Origin: Lapillicoccus jejuensis
GTDB lineage: Bacteria; Actinomycetota; Actinomycetes; Actinomycetales; Dermatophilaceae
NCBI RefSeq assembly: GCF_006715055.1
Contig: NZ_VFMN01000001.1
Location: 2,852,001-2,916,000 of the forward strand
Length of the DNA: 64,000 bases
Direction: 5' to 3'
The notes under the pieces are model-generated. The model did no database searches. It worked only from the letters and a program-made list of their open reading frames with translations, and was not told where the DNA came from. The translations under genes and the position numbers were made by a program. Numbering within the stretch: position 1 is the stretch's first letter; every line of letters starts with the position of its first letter. Below, piece by piece: positions 36,493-45,339 of this stretch.

Positions 36493-37848
36493 ATGACCGA
36501 GTGGTTGCTCGTCCTCCTGGCGGTCGCGCTCACGGCGGGCACCTCGATCTTCGTCGCCGCGGAGTTCAGCCTCGTCGCGCTCGACCGCCCCACCGTCCAG
36601 CAGGCCGTCGACGAGGGGGACGGGCGGGCCCGGGCCGTCCTGGGCTCGCTGCGCCAGCTGTCCACCCAGCTCTCCGGCGCGCAGGTCGGCATCACCCTCA
36701 CCACGCTCATCGTCGGGTACGTCGCCGAGCCGTCCGTGGGCGCGCTCCTCCAGGGTCCGCTCCGCAGCGCGGGTCTGCCGGACGGGGTGGTCGCGACGGT
36801 GGCCACGACGCTGGCCCTCGTCCTCGTCACCGTCTTCTCCATGGTGTTCGGCGAGCTGCTGCCGCAGTTCCTCGGCATCTCCGCGCCGCTCGGCACCGCC
36901 AAGGTCGTCGCGCTGCCCGTGCGCGGCTTCGCCCTCCTCGTCCGGCCGCTCATCGTCGTCCTCAACGGCTCCGCGAACCGCTTCCTGCGCGCGCTTGGCA
37001 TCACCCCCCAGGAGGAGCTGTCCGGGGCGCGGACACCGCAGGAGCTGGCCAGCCTGGTCCGTCGCTCGGCGCTGCAGGGGACGCTGGAGGAGGGGACCGC
37101 GCGGATGATCACCCGGGGGCTCGACTTCGGCGACCGCACCGCCTCCGACGTCATGACCCCGCGGGTGCGCGCGGTCGCGGTGGACCGGACGACGTCGGCC
37201 GAGGAGGTCCTGCGCACCGCGCGGCAGACCGGCTTCTCCCGGTTCCCCGTCCTCGGCGACGGCTGGGACGACGTCGACGGCATCGTCCACGTCAAGCGGG
37301 CCATCGCCGTGCCGCAGGAGCGGCGTGCGGACGTGCCGGCCAGCGCCCTCATGGCCCCGCACGTGCTCGTCCCCGAGACCATCCGCCTCGACCCGCTGCT
37401 GCTGCAGCTGCGCGCCGCCGGCCTGCAGATGGCCGTCGTCGTCGACGAGTACGGCGGGACGGCGGGGGTGGTCACGCTCGAGGACCTCGTCGAGGAGATC
37501 GTCGGCGAGGTGAGCGACGAGCACGACCGCTCCGGCGGCGACGGCCAGCGGCTCACCGACGGCTCCTGGTCGGTGCCGGGCCTGTGGCGCCCCGACGAGG
37601 TGCGCGACGCCACCGGCGCGGTCGTGCCGGACGGGGCGTCCTACGAGACCGTGGGCGGGTTCCTCATGGCCGAGCTCGGGCGCGTCCCGGTGCCCGGCGA
37701 CGAGGTCCCGCTCGAGGGCTGGACGCTGCGGGTGGCGCGGATGGAGGGTCGGCGCGTCGACCGCGTCCGCATCGTGCCGGCGGGCGAGCCGCCGGGCGGG
37801 CCGCCGGGCGAGCCGGCGCCGTCGCGACCCGAGGGGGAGGGGGCGTGA
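36493..37848 (+). CDS. CNNM/CorC-type hemolysin-family protein
   Basis: 451 residues. The N-terminal DUF21 transmembrane domain (about 1-180; EFSLVALDRPTVQQAV, GAQVGITLTTLIVGY), a CBS pair (about 200-330; DVMTPRVRAVAVD, VDEYGGTAGVVTLEDLVEEIVGE) and a CorC_HlyC C-terminal domain are all present. Homologues affect Mg2+/Co2+ transport. TAGGAT precedes ATG 36493 by 9 bases. It is coupled to a shorter paralogue. Confidence 0.9.
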   Translation: MTEWLLVLLAVALTAGTSIFVAAEFSLVALDRPTVQQAVDEGDGRARAVLGSLRQLSTQLSGAQVGITLTTLIVGYVAEPSVGALLQGPLRSAGLPDGVVATVATTLALVLVTVFSMVFGELLPQFLGISAPLGTAKVVALPVRGFALLVRPLIVVLNGSANRFLRALGITPQEELSGARTPQELASLVRRSALQGTLEEGTARMITRGLDFGDRTASDVMTPRVRAVAVDRTTSAEEVLRTARQTGFSRFPVLGDGWDDVDGIVHVKRAIAVPQERRADVPASALMAPHVLVPETIRLDPLLLQLRAAGLQMAVVVDEYGGTAGVVTLEDLVEEIVGEVSDEHDRSGGDGQRLTDGSWSVPGLWRPDEVRDATGAVVPDGASYETVGGFLMAELGRVPVPGDEVPLEGWTLRVARMEGRRVDRVRIVPAGEPPGGPPGEPAPSRPEGEGA

Positions 37849-38897
37849 GCCACACCGTCGCCCTGTGGGTCTCGGTCCTCCTGCTGCTCGGCAACGCGTT
37901 CTTCGTCGGCGCCGAGTTCGCCGCCATGGCCGCGCGCCGCTCGACGCTCGAGCCGCTGGCCGAGCAGGGCAGCGCGCGGGCCCGGATGTGCCTCGACGCC
38001 CTCGAGCAGCTCGGGTCGATGCTCGCCACGGCCCAGCTCGGCATCACGGTCTGCTCGGTCGGCATCGGCGCGCTCGCGGAGGCCGCCCTGCACGAGATGA
38101 TCGAGGGGCTCTTCCACACCTGGCACCTGGCCGAGCACGGCCTCTCCGACGCGTGGAGCAGCCCGCTGGCCCTCGTCCTCGCGCTGCTCGTCGTCGTCTA
38201 CCTGCACGTCGTCGTCGGCGAGATGATCCCCAAGAACCTCGCCATCGCCGGGCCGGACCGGGCGGCGCTGCTGCTCGTCCCGCCGCTGCTGTGGCTGGCG
38301 CGGGCGCTGCGGCCGGTCGTGCGGGTCATGGAGGCGCTGGCCAAGTCCCTCGTGCGGCTGTTCCGGGTCGAGCCCAAGGACGAGATCGCCAGCGCCTTCA
38401 CCGCCGAGGAGGTCGCGCACATCGTCGCCGAGAGCACCGCGGAGGGCCTCATCGAGGAGGAGCGCCAGGGCCTGGTCCGCTCCGCGCTCGAGTTCAGCGA
38501 CAAGAGCGCGGCCGACGTCGCCGTCCCGGTCGCGCAGCTGGTCACCGTCGGGCCGGACACGACGCCCGCGCAGATCGAGCGGCTCGTCGCCCGGCGCGGC
38601 TTCTCGCGCTACCCGGTGACCGACGCGGTGGGGGAGGTCGACGGCTACCTGCACCTCAAGGACGTGCTCTACGCCGACGACGAGCGGCACGAGCAGCCGG
38701 TCCCCGCCAAGCGGGTGCGGCGCCTCGCCACCGTCCGCCCCCAGGACGAGGTCGAGGACGTGCTGGCCACGATGCAGCGCACCGGCGCCCACCTGGCCCG
38801 GGTGGTCGGTGAGGACGGCGTCGTCACCGGGGTCGTGTTCCTCGAGGACGTCCTCGAGGAGCTGGTCGGCGAGGTCAGCGACGCCACCCAGCGCTGA
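37845..38897 (+). CDS. CNNM/CorC-type hemolysin-family protein, short form
   Basis: 350 residues; GTG 37845 overlaps the stop of its longer paralogue (GTGA). DUF21 (GNAFFVGAEFAAMAARRSTLEPL; VVVGEMIPKNLAI) and the CBS pair are intact, but the protein ends right after VFLEDVLEELVGEVSD, so the CorC_HlyC domain is absent. Such long/short pairs are common in actinobacteria and may form a heteromer. Confidence 0.9.
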   Translation: MSHTVALWVSVLLLLGNAFFVGAEFAAMAARRSTLEPLAEQGSARARMCLDALEQLGSMLATAQLGITVCSVGIGALAEAALHEMIEGLFHTWHLAEHGLSDAWSSPLALVLALLVVVYLHVVVGEMIPKNLAIAGPDRAALLLVPPLLWLARALRPVVRVMEALAKSLVRLFRVEPKDEIASAFTAEEVAHIVAESTAEGLIEEERQGLVRSALEFSDKSAADVAVPVAQLVTVGPDTTPAQIERLVARRGFSRYPVTDAVGEVDGYLHLKDVLYADDERHEQPVPAKRVRRLATVRPQDEVEDVLATMQRTGAHLARVVGEDGVVTGVVFLEDVLEELVGEVSDATQR

Positions 38898-38915
38898 CCC
38901 GCCCGACGGGGCGTC

Positions 38916-39779
38916 TCAGCGCCGGCCGTAGCGCCCCGCCAACCGGGGGTCGCTCTCCCACCAGGGCCGGTCCGGGCCCGTCGTCGGCCCGGTCGGCGTC
39001 GGTCGGCCGTCGGCCGGCGGGGGAGCGACGGCGGCGTCGAGCCGGGCGTCGAGCGCCCGGGCGCCCTCCTCGTCGGCGCGGGCCCACTGCACGAGGGTGA
39101 CGAGGACGAGCGGCACCCCGACGGACTCGGCCACCGCGACGAGGGTCTGCCCCGTGAGCCAGTCGAGCGAGCCGAGGGCGACGATGCCGGGGACGGCGTC
39201 GAGCAGGCCGTCGGAGAAGGCGAACAACGCCCGCAGCGCCGGCCCGCACCACGCCGGCAGCAGCCCCTCGACGAGCAGCGGCACGGTGACCAGCAGCCCG
39301 AGCAGCAGCGCGACGACCTGGAGCGAGGACCAGGCCTCCGGCCGGGTGCGGGCGTCGGTGAACCAGCCGCTGGTCACGGCGAGCGTGAGGACGGCCGCGG
39401 AGAGCACCGAGGCCACGAGCGGGAAGGTGAGGACCCGCGCCGCCCGCCCGTGGAGCAGGGCGACAGGACCGCCGTGACCCTCCTCGAGGAGGCGCACCGG
39501 GTCGCCGAGGCCCAGCAGGAAGGGCACGACCGCGGTGACGAGGCCGAGCGAGAGCGCGAGCGGCCACGCCTCCTGCGCCCGACGGGCGGCGGGCCAGCCG
39601 GCCACCGCCCAGACCAGGAGCAGCAGGCCGAGGACGACGGGCAGGGCCCGCCAGGCGGGGTAGGCCGTCGCCGCCCCCCGGCGGCGCGCCGCGCGGTGGC
39701 GCGCCAGCAGGACGCCGTACGCCGCCGCGAGGGCGACCGGGAGCGCGAGCAGCGCGTCGGGCGCCCAGGTCGTCAGCAC
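38916..39779 (-). CDS. CtaG-like membrane protein lacking the family histidines
   Basis: 287 residues from GTG 39779 (an ATG at 39854 in the same frame is possible). Seven or so membrane segments and LLHGRAARVLTFPLVASVL, which corresponds to the 'HGRAARVLTHPLVAL' region of caa3-type CtaG, a Cu-delivery factor for cytochrome c oxidase. However, where CtaG has HMVQHML, NLHFLLAG and PFHAFFG this protein reads LALSLGLV, LQVVALLLG and LLDAVPG. A tail of Pro/Gly/Thr and DPRLAGRYGRR follows. Copper function is doubtful. Shares a promoter region containing a long palindrome with the small gene on the other strand. Confidence 0.6.
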   Translation of the reverse strand: MLTTWAPDALLALPVALAAAYGVLLARHRAARRRGAATAYPAWRALPVVLGLLLLVWAVAGWPAARRAQEAWPLALSLGLVTAVVPFLLGLGDPVRLLEEGHGGPVALLHGRAARVLTFPLVASVLSAAVLTLAVTSGWFTDARTRPEAWSSLQVVALLLGLLVTVPLLVEGLLPAWCGPALRALFAFSDGLLDAVPGIVALGSLDWLTGQTLVAVAESVGVPLVLVTLVQWARADEEGARALDARLDAAVAPPPADGRPTPTGPTTGPDRPWWESDPRLAGRYGRR

Positions 39780-39855
39780 CTCCCGATGGTCACCCCGGAC
39801 CCTGACCGTCCGCTGGGAACCGGCAGTATGGGACAGCCTTGATGAGTCATGCATG

Positions 39856-39878
39856 ATGTGACATCATTACTGTCACAT
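39856..39878. promoter_or_regulatory. Long operator-like palindrome in a divergent promoter
   Basis: ATGTGACA-TCATTAC-TGTCACAT is an inverted repeat with perfect 8-bp arms and a 7-base spacer. It overlaps a second perfect palindrome, ATGATGT-G-ACATCAT (39853-39867). This is the most A+T-rich patch nearby and lies between the CtaG-like gene and the small membrane protein gene, so a dimeric regulator may control both. Confidence 0.6.
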
Positions 39879-39941
39879 AGGGAAGCGAGGCCCGACGAGG
39901 TGCCCGTCCCGACCCCGACCTCCCGGAAGGTGGTGGCCCTC

Positions 39942-40106
39942 ATGGCCCTGCTCCACACCCCGCACACGAACGACGACCGGGCCCCCCGGCTGCGCGGCCC
40001 GGTCTCCTACGACGAGACCCAGGGCGACGTGGGCGCGTCGCTGTTCCTCGGCGGGCTCGTCGTGCTCGCCCTGCTCGGCGGTCTCATCTGGCTCGGCCTG
40101 TTCTGA
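39942..40106 (+). CDS. Small single-span membrane protein
   Basis: 54 residues from ATG 39942 with GGAAGG upstream; a longer frame to 39849 would run through the palindrome. A polar N-terminal part (HTPHTNDDRAPRLRGPVSYDETQGD) leads to one membrane segment (LFLGGLVVLALLGGLIWLGLF) at the extreme C-terminus, a tail-anchor arrangement. Family not recognised. Confidence 0.6.
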   Translation: MALLHTPHTNDDRAPRLRGPVSYDETQGDVGASLFLGGLVVLALLGGLIWLGLF

Positions 40107-40149
40107 GGGGCCCGCGAGGGGCCGCGGCAGGGCGAGGCACACTGACGTC

Positions 40150-40779
40150 GTGTACGTCCCCGCCGCGAACGGCGTCCCCGACGAGGCCGAGGCCCGCGCG
40201 ATGGTCGCGGCGGCCGGCGCGGCCACCGTCGTCACGACGGGAGAGGACGGCTACCCGCGCGCGACGCTGCTGCCGGTGCGCTGGGTGGGCGACCGGGTGG
40301 TCGCCCACCTGGCCCGGGCCAACCCGCACTGGCGCGAGATCGCCGACGGTGCCCCCTGCCTGCTCGTCGTCGACGGACCGCAGGCCTACGTCTCGCCCGG
40401 CTGGTACGCGAGCAAGGCCGAGCACGGCCGCGTCGTGCCGACGTGGAACGACGCGAGCGTGCAGCTGCGCGGCCGGGCCACGGTCCACGACGACCCCGCG
40501 TGGCTGCGCGCGGTCGTCACCGACCTCACGGACGCCCACGAGGGCGGCCGGCCCGACCCGTGGCACGTCACCGACGCCCCCGAGACGTACGTCGCCGGCC
40601 AGCTGCGCGGCATCGTCGGCCTCGAGGTCCTCGTCGAGCAGGTGACCGCGAAGGCCAAGCTGTCGCAGAACCGCTCGGACGCGGACCGCGCCGGCGTGGT
40701 CGCCGGGCTGGCGGCCTCGGGCGACCCGCGGGCCGCCGCCGTGGCGGCGCGGATGCGGCGCGCACCGAGCCCCGGGTGA
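40150..40779 (+). CDS. PaiB-like FMN-binding protein
   Basis: 209 residues. YVSPGWYASKAEHGRVVPTWNDASV is the PaiB hallmark and KAKLSQNRSDADR the conserved C-terminal motif of the FMN-binding negative transcriptional regulator family (split-barrel flavoprotein fold). CACACT lies 6 bases before GTG 40150. PaiB was named as a regulator in Bacillus; an FMN-dependent enzyme role is possible here. Confidence 0.9.
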   Translation: MYVPAANGVPDEAEARAMVAAAGAATVVTTGEDGYPRATLLPVRWVGDRVVAHLARANPHWREIADGAPCLLVVDGPQAYVSPGWYASKAEHGRVVPTWNDASVQLRGRATVHDDPAWLRAVVTDLTDAHEGGRPDPWHVTDAPETYVAGQLRGIVGLEVLVEQVTAKAKLSQNRSDADRAGVVAGLAASGDPRAAAVAARMRRAPSPG

Positions 40780-40834
40780 GGGGCCGGACCTCGGCGGGTG
40801 ACGCCGTACGGGCTGTGGCGGCCCCGGACGATCG

Positions 40835-40909
40835 TGGTGCCCCCGGCAGGATTCGAACCTGCGCTTCCGCCTCCGGAGGGCGGCGCTCTATCCCCTGAGC
40901 TACGGGGGC
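40835..40909 (-). tRNA. tRNA-Arg (anticodon CCG)
   Basis: Read on the minus strand: acceptor GCCCCCG/CGGGGGC, D-arm GCTC-AGGGGATA-GAGC, anticodon stem CCGCC/GGCGG with loop CTCCGGA (anticodon CCG, reading CGG), and T-arm GCAGG-TTCGAAT-CCTGC. Discriminator A and an encoded CCA (40837-40835) complete 75 bases. No second tRNA is adjacent, and no attachment-site duplication of its 3' end was noticed. Confidence 0.95.
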
Positions 40910-40949
40910 CCGTCGGCCGGTTCGGCCGCGCTCGGCGAGGTTAGCAGCC

Positions 40950-40955
40950 TACGGT
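40950..40955 (+). promoter_or_regulatory. TACGGT -10 element, decides the receiver-protein start
   Basis: TACGGT ends 7 bases before GTG 40963, whereas the upstream GTG at 40954 lies inside it. If the transcript is leaderless, 40963 is the start. Confidence 0.45.
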
Positions 40956-40962
40956 GGGATCC

Positions 40963-41409
40963 GTGGAACCGGTGCTGGCGCAGGGCGACGACGGGCCGGG
41001 CTGGGTCCTGGTCGCCGACGACACGGAGTCGATCCGGCTCCTCGTCCGGGTCAACCTCGAGCTCGAGGGGTGGACGGTGGTCGACCGCCCCGACGGCGAC
41101 TCGGCCCGGGCCCTGCTCGACGAGTCGGCCCTCGGCGGCCGGCTGCCGCGGGTCGTCGTCCTCGACGCGCAGATGGAGCCCGGCGACGGCTGGTCGGTCC
41201 TCGCGCACATCCGCGCCGTCGCGGCCCTCGCGCCCCTGCCGGTCGTCATGGCCACCGCCGCGATCCAGGACCACGAGCGCAAGCGGGCGGTCGCCATGGG
41301 GGTCGACGCGTTCCTGCCCAAGCCGTTCGACCCCGAGGCGCTCGTCGACCTCGTCGCCGGCCTGGCCCGTGACGGGCGGCCGCCGGTCGGCACCGGGGCG
41401 GGCCCCTAG
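40963..41409 (+). CDS. Stand-alone response regulator receiver protein
   Basis: 148 residues. VLVADDTESIRLLVR gives the acidic pair (Asp19, Asp20), VVVLDAQMEPGDGW the phosphorylated Asp68, VVMATAA the Thr98 switch and DAFLPKPFD the Lys120. There is no output domain, so it resembles CheY-type or PilT/kinase-partner receivers. No cognate kinase is adjacent. It lies between tRNA-Arg and lysA; the short gap to lysA has its own -10 element. Confidence 0.9.
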   Translation: MEPVLAQGDDGPGWVLVADDTESIRLLVRVNLELEGWTVVDRPDGDSARALLDESALGGRLPRVVVLDAQMEPGDGWSVLAHIRAVAALAPLPVVMATAAIQDHERKRAVAMGVDAFLPKPFDPEALVDLVAGLARDGRPPVGTGAGP

Positions 41410-41412
41410 GCT
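41407..41412 (+). promoter_or_regulatory. TAGGCT -10 element, leaderless start of lysA
   Basis: TAGGCT begins inside the stop codon of the receiver gene and is followed by 6 bases and ATG 41419. Confidence 0.5.
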
Positions 41413-41418
41413 GGACCC

Positions 41419-42837
41419 ATGCGCGCGCACGAGGCCGGAGCCCTGCACGCCGACGGCTACGGGCGGCCCTCGTGGCTCGCCGTGCCGGGCGACGTCAACG
41501 ACCTCGTGCCCGCCCTGTGGGCCGGCTCGGTCGAGCGCGGCGCCGACGGCGCGCTCACCGTCGGCGGCACGAGCGTCCTCGACCTCGCCCGCGAGCACGG
41601 CACCCCCGCCTACGTCCTCGACGAGGACGACTTCCGCACCCGGGCCCGGGCCTTCCGCGACGCCTGGGCGACGGCGTACGGGCCCCTCGCCGGCGCCGAC
41701 GTCTACTACGCGGGCAAGGCGTTCCTGTGCACCCAGGTCGCCCGGTGGGTGCGCGACGAGGGGCTGCACCTCGACGTCTGCTCCGGCGGTGAGCTCGCCG
41801 TCGCGCAGCGGGCCGGCATGCCGCCCGAGCGGATCGGCGTGCACGGCAACAACAAGTCGATGGCCGAGCTCGAGCGGGCCGTCGCGCTGGGGGTGGGGCG
41901 GGTCGTCGTCGACTCGGCCGAGGAGATCGAGCGGCTGGCCGCCGTCGCGCAGCGGCTCGGCACGACCGCGCGGGTCATGGTGCGGGTCACCGTCGGCGTC
42001 GAGGCGCACACCCACGAGTTCATCGCGACGGCCCACGAGGACCAGAAGTTCGGCTTCTCGCTCGGCTCCGGCGCGGCCGCCGACGCCGTACGCCGCATCC
42101 TCGCCCACGCCCCGCACCTGGAGCTCGTCGGCCTGCACAGCCACATCGGCAGCCAGATCTTCGACACCGCGGGCTTCGAGGTCAGCGCCCGCCGCGTCCT
42201 CGGCCTGCACGCCGCGGTCGCGCAGGAGCACGGGGTGCGGCTGCCCGAGCTCGACCTCGGGGGTGGCTTCGGGATCGCCTACACGACCGAGCACGACCCG
42301 CTGCCGCCGCACGAGCTGGCCTCGGGGATGGCGGCCATCGTCGAGCGCGAGTGCCGGGGTCTCGGCGTGCCGGTCCCGCGGGTGTCGGTCGAGCCGGGGC
42401 GCGCCATCGCCGGCCCGTCGACCTTCACGCTCTACGAGGTCGGCACGGTCAAGCAGGTCGACCTCGACGGCGGGGCGCGGCGCGCCTACGTCTCCGTCGA
42501 CGGCGGGATGAGCGACAACATCCGCACCGCGCTGTACGAGGCCTCGTTCTCGTGCACCCTCGCCTCGCGCCGCAGCGAGGCCCCGCCGCGGCTCTCCCGG
42601 GTCGTCGGGAAGCACTGCGAGAGCGGCGACATCGTCGTCATGGACGAGTTCCTCCCCGCCGACGTCCGCCCCGGCGACCTGCTCGCCGTCCCGGGCACCG
42701 GGGCCTACTGCCGGGCCCTGTCCAGCCAGTACAACCACGTCCCGCGCCCACCGGTGCTCGCCGTCCGGGACGGGGTCTCGCGGGTGATCGTGCGTCGCGA
42801 GACCGTCGAGGACCTCCTCGCGCTGGACGTCCCGTGA
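41419..42837 (+). CDS. lysA: Diaminopimelate decarboxylase
   Basis: 472 residues. VYYAGKAFLCTQVARWV holds the PLP lysine; GLHSHIGSQIFD, DLGGGFGIAY and EPGRAIAGPSTFTLYEVGT are the fold-III decarboxylase motifs, and the Cys-containing GKHCESGDIV segment is the active site from the partner subunit. Converts meso-diaminopimelate to lysine. First gene of an aspartate-family cluster with hom, thrC and thrB. Confidence 0.96.
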   Translation: MRAHEAGALHADGYGRPSWLAVPGDVNDLVPALWAGSVERGADGALTVGGTSVLDLAREHGTPAYVLDEDDFRTRARAFRDAWATAYGPLAGADVYYAGKAFLCTQVARWVRDEGLHLDVCSGGELAVAQRAGMPPERIGVHGNNKSMAELERAVALGVGRVVVDSAEEIERLAAVAQRLGTTARVMVRVTVGVEAHTHEFIATAHEDQKFGFSLGSGAAADAVRRILAHAPHLELVGLHSHIGSQIFDTAGFEVSARRVLGLHAAVAQEHGVRLPELDLGGGFGIAYTTEHDPLPPHELASGMAAIVERECRGLGVPVPRVSVEPGRAIAGPSTFTLYEVGTVKQVDLDGGARRAYVSVDGGMSDNIRTALYEASFSCTLASRRSEAPPRLSRVVGKHCESGDIVVMDEFLPADVRPGDLLAVPGTGAYCRALSSQYNHVPRPPVLAVRDGVSRVIVRRETVEDLLALDVP

Positions 42838-42928
42838 TCGCCCCGTCGACCCGCCGTCCTTCCCGTCCTCGGTCCGGATCCCGGAACATCCGCCGTCCGA
42901 GGCGTGGACGCACGGCACACTCGGGCTC

Positions 42929-44251
42929 GTGACCGGCACCCCCAGCAGCGCCCCGCTGCGCGTCGCCCTGCTGGGCTGCGGCGTCGTGGGCTCCTCCGTC
43001 GCGCGCCTGCTCACCGAGCACGGCGACGACTTCGCCGCCCGGGTGGGCCGACCGCTCGAGGTCGTCGGGATCGCCGTACGGCGCCCCGGACGGGACCGCA
43101 GCGCGAGCGGCGTCGACCCCGACCTCTTCACGACCGACGCGGCCGGGCTCGTCACCCGCGCCGACATCGTCGTCGAGGTCATCGGCGGGATCGAGCCGGC
43201 CCGCGGCCTCATCCTCTCCGCGATGGCGCACGGCGCCTCGGTCGTCACGGCCAACAAGGCGCTGCTCGCCGAGGACGGCCCGACGCTCTACGCCGCCGCG
43301 CAGGAGCACGAGGTCGACCTCTACTACGAGGCCGCCGTGGCCGGCGCCATCCCGCTGCTGCGCCCGCTGCGCGAGAGCCTCGCCGGCGACGACGTCCGCA
43401 AGGTCATCGGCATCGTCAACGGCACGACGAACTACGTCCTCGACAAGATGGACACGACGGGGGCGGGCTTCGACGACGCCGTCGCGCAGGCCCAGGCGCT
43501 CGGCTACGCCGAGGCCGACCCGACCGCCGACGTCGAGGGCTTCGACGCGGCCGCCAAGGCCGCGATCCTCGCCTCGCTCGCCTTCCACACCCGCGTCTCC
43601 GGCGAGCACGTGCACCGCGAGGGGATCAGCGACGTCACCGCCGCCGACGTCGCCGCCGCGCGCGAGATGGACTGCGTCGTCAAGCTGCTCGCGATCTGCG
43701 AGAAGGTCGACGGCGAGGACGGCGCTCCCGGCGTCAGCGTGCGGGTGCACCCGGCGATGATCCCGCGCTCGCACCCGCTGGCCGGGGTCCGCGAGGCGTT
43801 CAACGCCGTCTTCGTCGACGCCGACGCCGCCGGGCAGCTGATGTTCTACGGCAAGGGCGCCGGCGGCGACCCGACCGCCTCGGCCATCCTCGGCGACGTC
43901 GTCGCGGTCGCCCGGCACCGGGTCGGCGGGGGCCGCGGCCCGGGCGAGAGCACGTACGCCGACCTGCCGATCCTCACGATGGGGCAGGCCCTCACCCGCT
44001 ACCACCTCAGCCTCGACGTGCACGACCGCCCGGGCGTCCTGGCCCAGGTCGCCACGGCGTTCGCCGACCACGGCGTCTCCATCGAGACCGTGCGCCAGCA
44101 GACCGAGGACGGGCCGGGGGAGCGCGGCGCCTCGCTCGTCGTCGTCACCCACACCGCCACCGACGCGGCCCTGTCGGCCACCGTCGACGCGCTCGCCGCG
44201 CTGCCCGTCGTCCGGTCCGTGCGCTCCGTCATGCGCGTCGAGGGGGAGTGA
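42929..44251 (+). CDS. hom: Homoserine dehydrogenase
   Basis: 440 residues. [15 protein letters not shown] is the dinucleotide-binding loop, [11 protein letters not shown] and [17 protein letters not shown] the catalytic domain, and [25 protein letters not shown] begins a C-terminal ACT domain for threonine feedback. CACACT precedes GTG 42929 by 7 bases. Its stop overlaps the region of the thrC start, so translation is coupled. Confidence 0.96.
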   Translation: MTGTPSSAPLRVALLGCGVVGSSVARLLTEHGDDFAARVGRPLEVVGIAVRRPGRDRSASGVDPDLFTTDAAGLVTRADIVVEVIGGIEPARGLILSAMAHGASVVTANKALLAEDGPTLYAAAQEHEVDLYYEAAVAGAIPLLRPLRESLAGDDVRKVIGIVNGTTNYVLDKMDTTGAGFDDAVAQAQALGYAEADPTADVEGFDAAAKAAILASLAFHTRVSGEHVHREGISDVTAADVAAAREMDCVVKLLAICEKVDGEDGAPGVSVRVHPAMIPRSHPLAGVREAFNAVFVDADAAGQLMFYGKGAGGDPTASAILGDVVAVARHRVGGGRGPGESTYADLPILTMGQALTRYHLSLDVHDRPGVLAQVATAFADHGVSIETVRQQTEDGPGERGASLVVVTHTATDAALSATVDALAALPVVRSVRSVMRVEGE

Positions 44252-44256
44252 CCGCG

Positions 44257-45339
44257 ATGGTCCAGCAGTGGCGCGGGGTCATCCGCGAGTACGCCGACCG
44301 GCTACCGATGCTCGACGGCGCGCCGGTCGTCACGCTGCGCGAGGGCGGGACGCCGCTCATCCCGGCCGAGCACCTCTCCGAGCTCGTCGGCGCGCAGGTC
44401 CACCTCAAGTACGAGGGCCTCAACCCCACCTGCTCGTTCAAGGACCGGGGCATGACGACGGCGATGTCGATGGCGGTCAAGCACGGCGCCAAGGCCGTCA
44501 TCTGCGCCTCGACCGGCAACACGAGCGCCAGCGCGGCGGCCTACGCCACCAAGGCGGGCCTGACCTGCGCCGTCCTCGTGCCCGACGGCAAGATCGCCAT
44601 GGGCAAGCTCAGCCAGGCCATCGCCCACGGCGCGACCCTGCTGCAGGTCGACGGCAACTTCGACGACTGCCTCACCCTCGCCCGCAAGCTCGCCGAGGCC
44701 TACCCGGTCGAGCTCGTCAACTCGGTCAACCCGGCCCGCATCGAGGGGCAGAAGACGGCCGCCTTCGAGGTCGTCGACGCGCTCGGCGACGCCCCGGACG
44801 TGCACTGCCTGCCGGTCGGCAACGCCGGCAACATCACCGCCTACTGGCGGGGCTACCGCGAGTACCACCGCTCGTCCGAGCAGCCCGGCCCGGCGACGAA
44901 GGTCCCGGTCATGTGGGGCTTCCAGGCCGCCGGCGCGGCCCCGCTCGTCGTCGGCCACCCGGTCGACGAGCCGGAGACGATCGCCACCGCCATCCGGATC
45001 GGCAACCCCGCCTCGTGGGACGGCGCCGTCGAGGCCCGCGACACCTCGGGCGGTCGGATCGACGCCGTCACCGACGAGCAGATCCTGCACGCCCACCGGC
45101 TGCTCTCGGCCCGCGAGGGCGTCTTCGTCGAGCCGGCCTCGGCCGCCTCGGTCGCCGGGCTGCTCGCCGCCGCCGACGCCGGGCTCGTCCCGTCCGGGGC
45201 CACCATCGTCTGCACCGTCACCGGTCACGGCCTCAAGGACCCGCAGTGGGCGCTGCGCGGCGCCGACGGCTCCGACGTCACGCCGCAGCGCGTGCCGGTC
45301 GACGCGGTGACCGTCGCCACCGCCCTCGGCCTGCAGTGA
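44257..45339 (+). CDS. thrC: Threonine synthase
   Basis: 360 residues. I start at ATG 44257, with AGGGGGAG 8 bases upstream; GTG 44248 overlapping the hom stop is the alternative. [15 protein letters not shown] carries the PLP lysine, and [13 protein letters not shown] and [12 protein letters not shown] the phosphate-binding loops. Converts O-phosphohomoserine to threonine. Confidence 0.96.
   Translation: MVQQWRGVIREYADRLPMLDGAPVVTLREGGTPLIPAEHLSELVGAQVHLKYEGLNPTCSFKDRGMTTAMSMAVKHGAKAVICASTGNTSASAAAYATKAGLTCAVLVPDGKIAMGKLSQAIAHGATLLQVDGNFDDCLTLARKLAEAYPVELVNSVNPARIEGQKTAAFEVVDALGDAPDVHCLPVGNAGNITAYWRGYREYHRSSEQPGPATKVPVMWGFQAAGAAPLVVGHPVDEPETIATAIRIGNPASWDGAVEARDTSGGRIDAVTDEQILHAHRLLSAREGVFVEPASAASVAGLLAAADAGLVPSGATIVCTVTGHGLKDPQWALRGADGSDVTPQRVPVDAVTVATALGLQ

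Noticed and set aside
39856-39878. Crp site at the CtaG-like/small-protein divergent promoter
   Set aside because: TGTGA and TCACA are separated by 11 bases, not the 6 that Crp needs.
39849-39941. Longer version of the small membrane protein, starting inside the palindrome
   Set aside because: The coding stretch would cover the operator-like palindrome; ATG 39942 with GGAAGG upstream is better.
40835-40909. tRNA-Arg as an integration site
   Set aside because: No repeat of the tRNA 3' end and no integrase or phage gene nearby.
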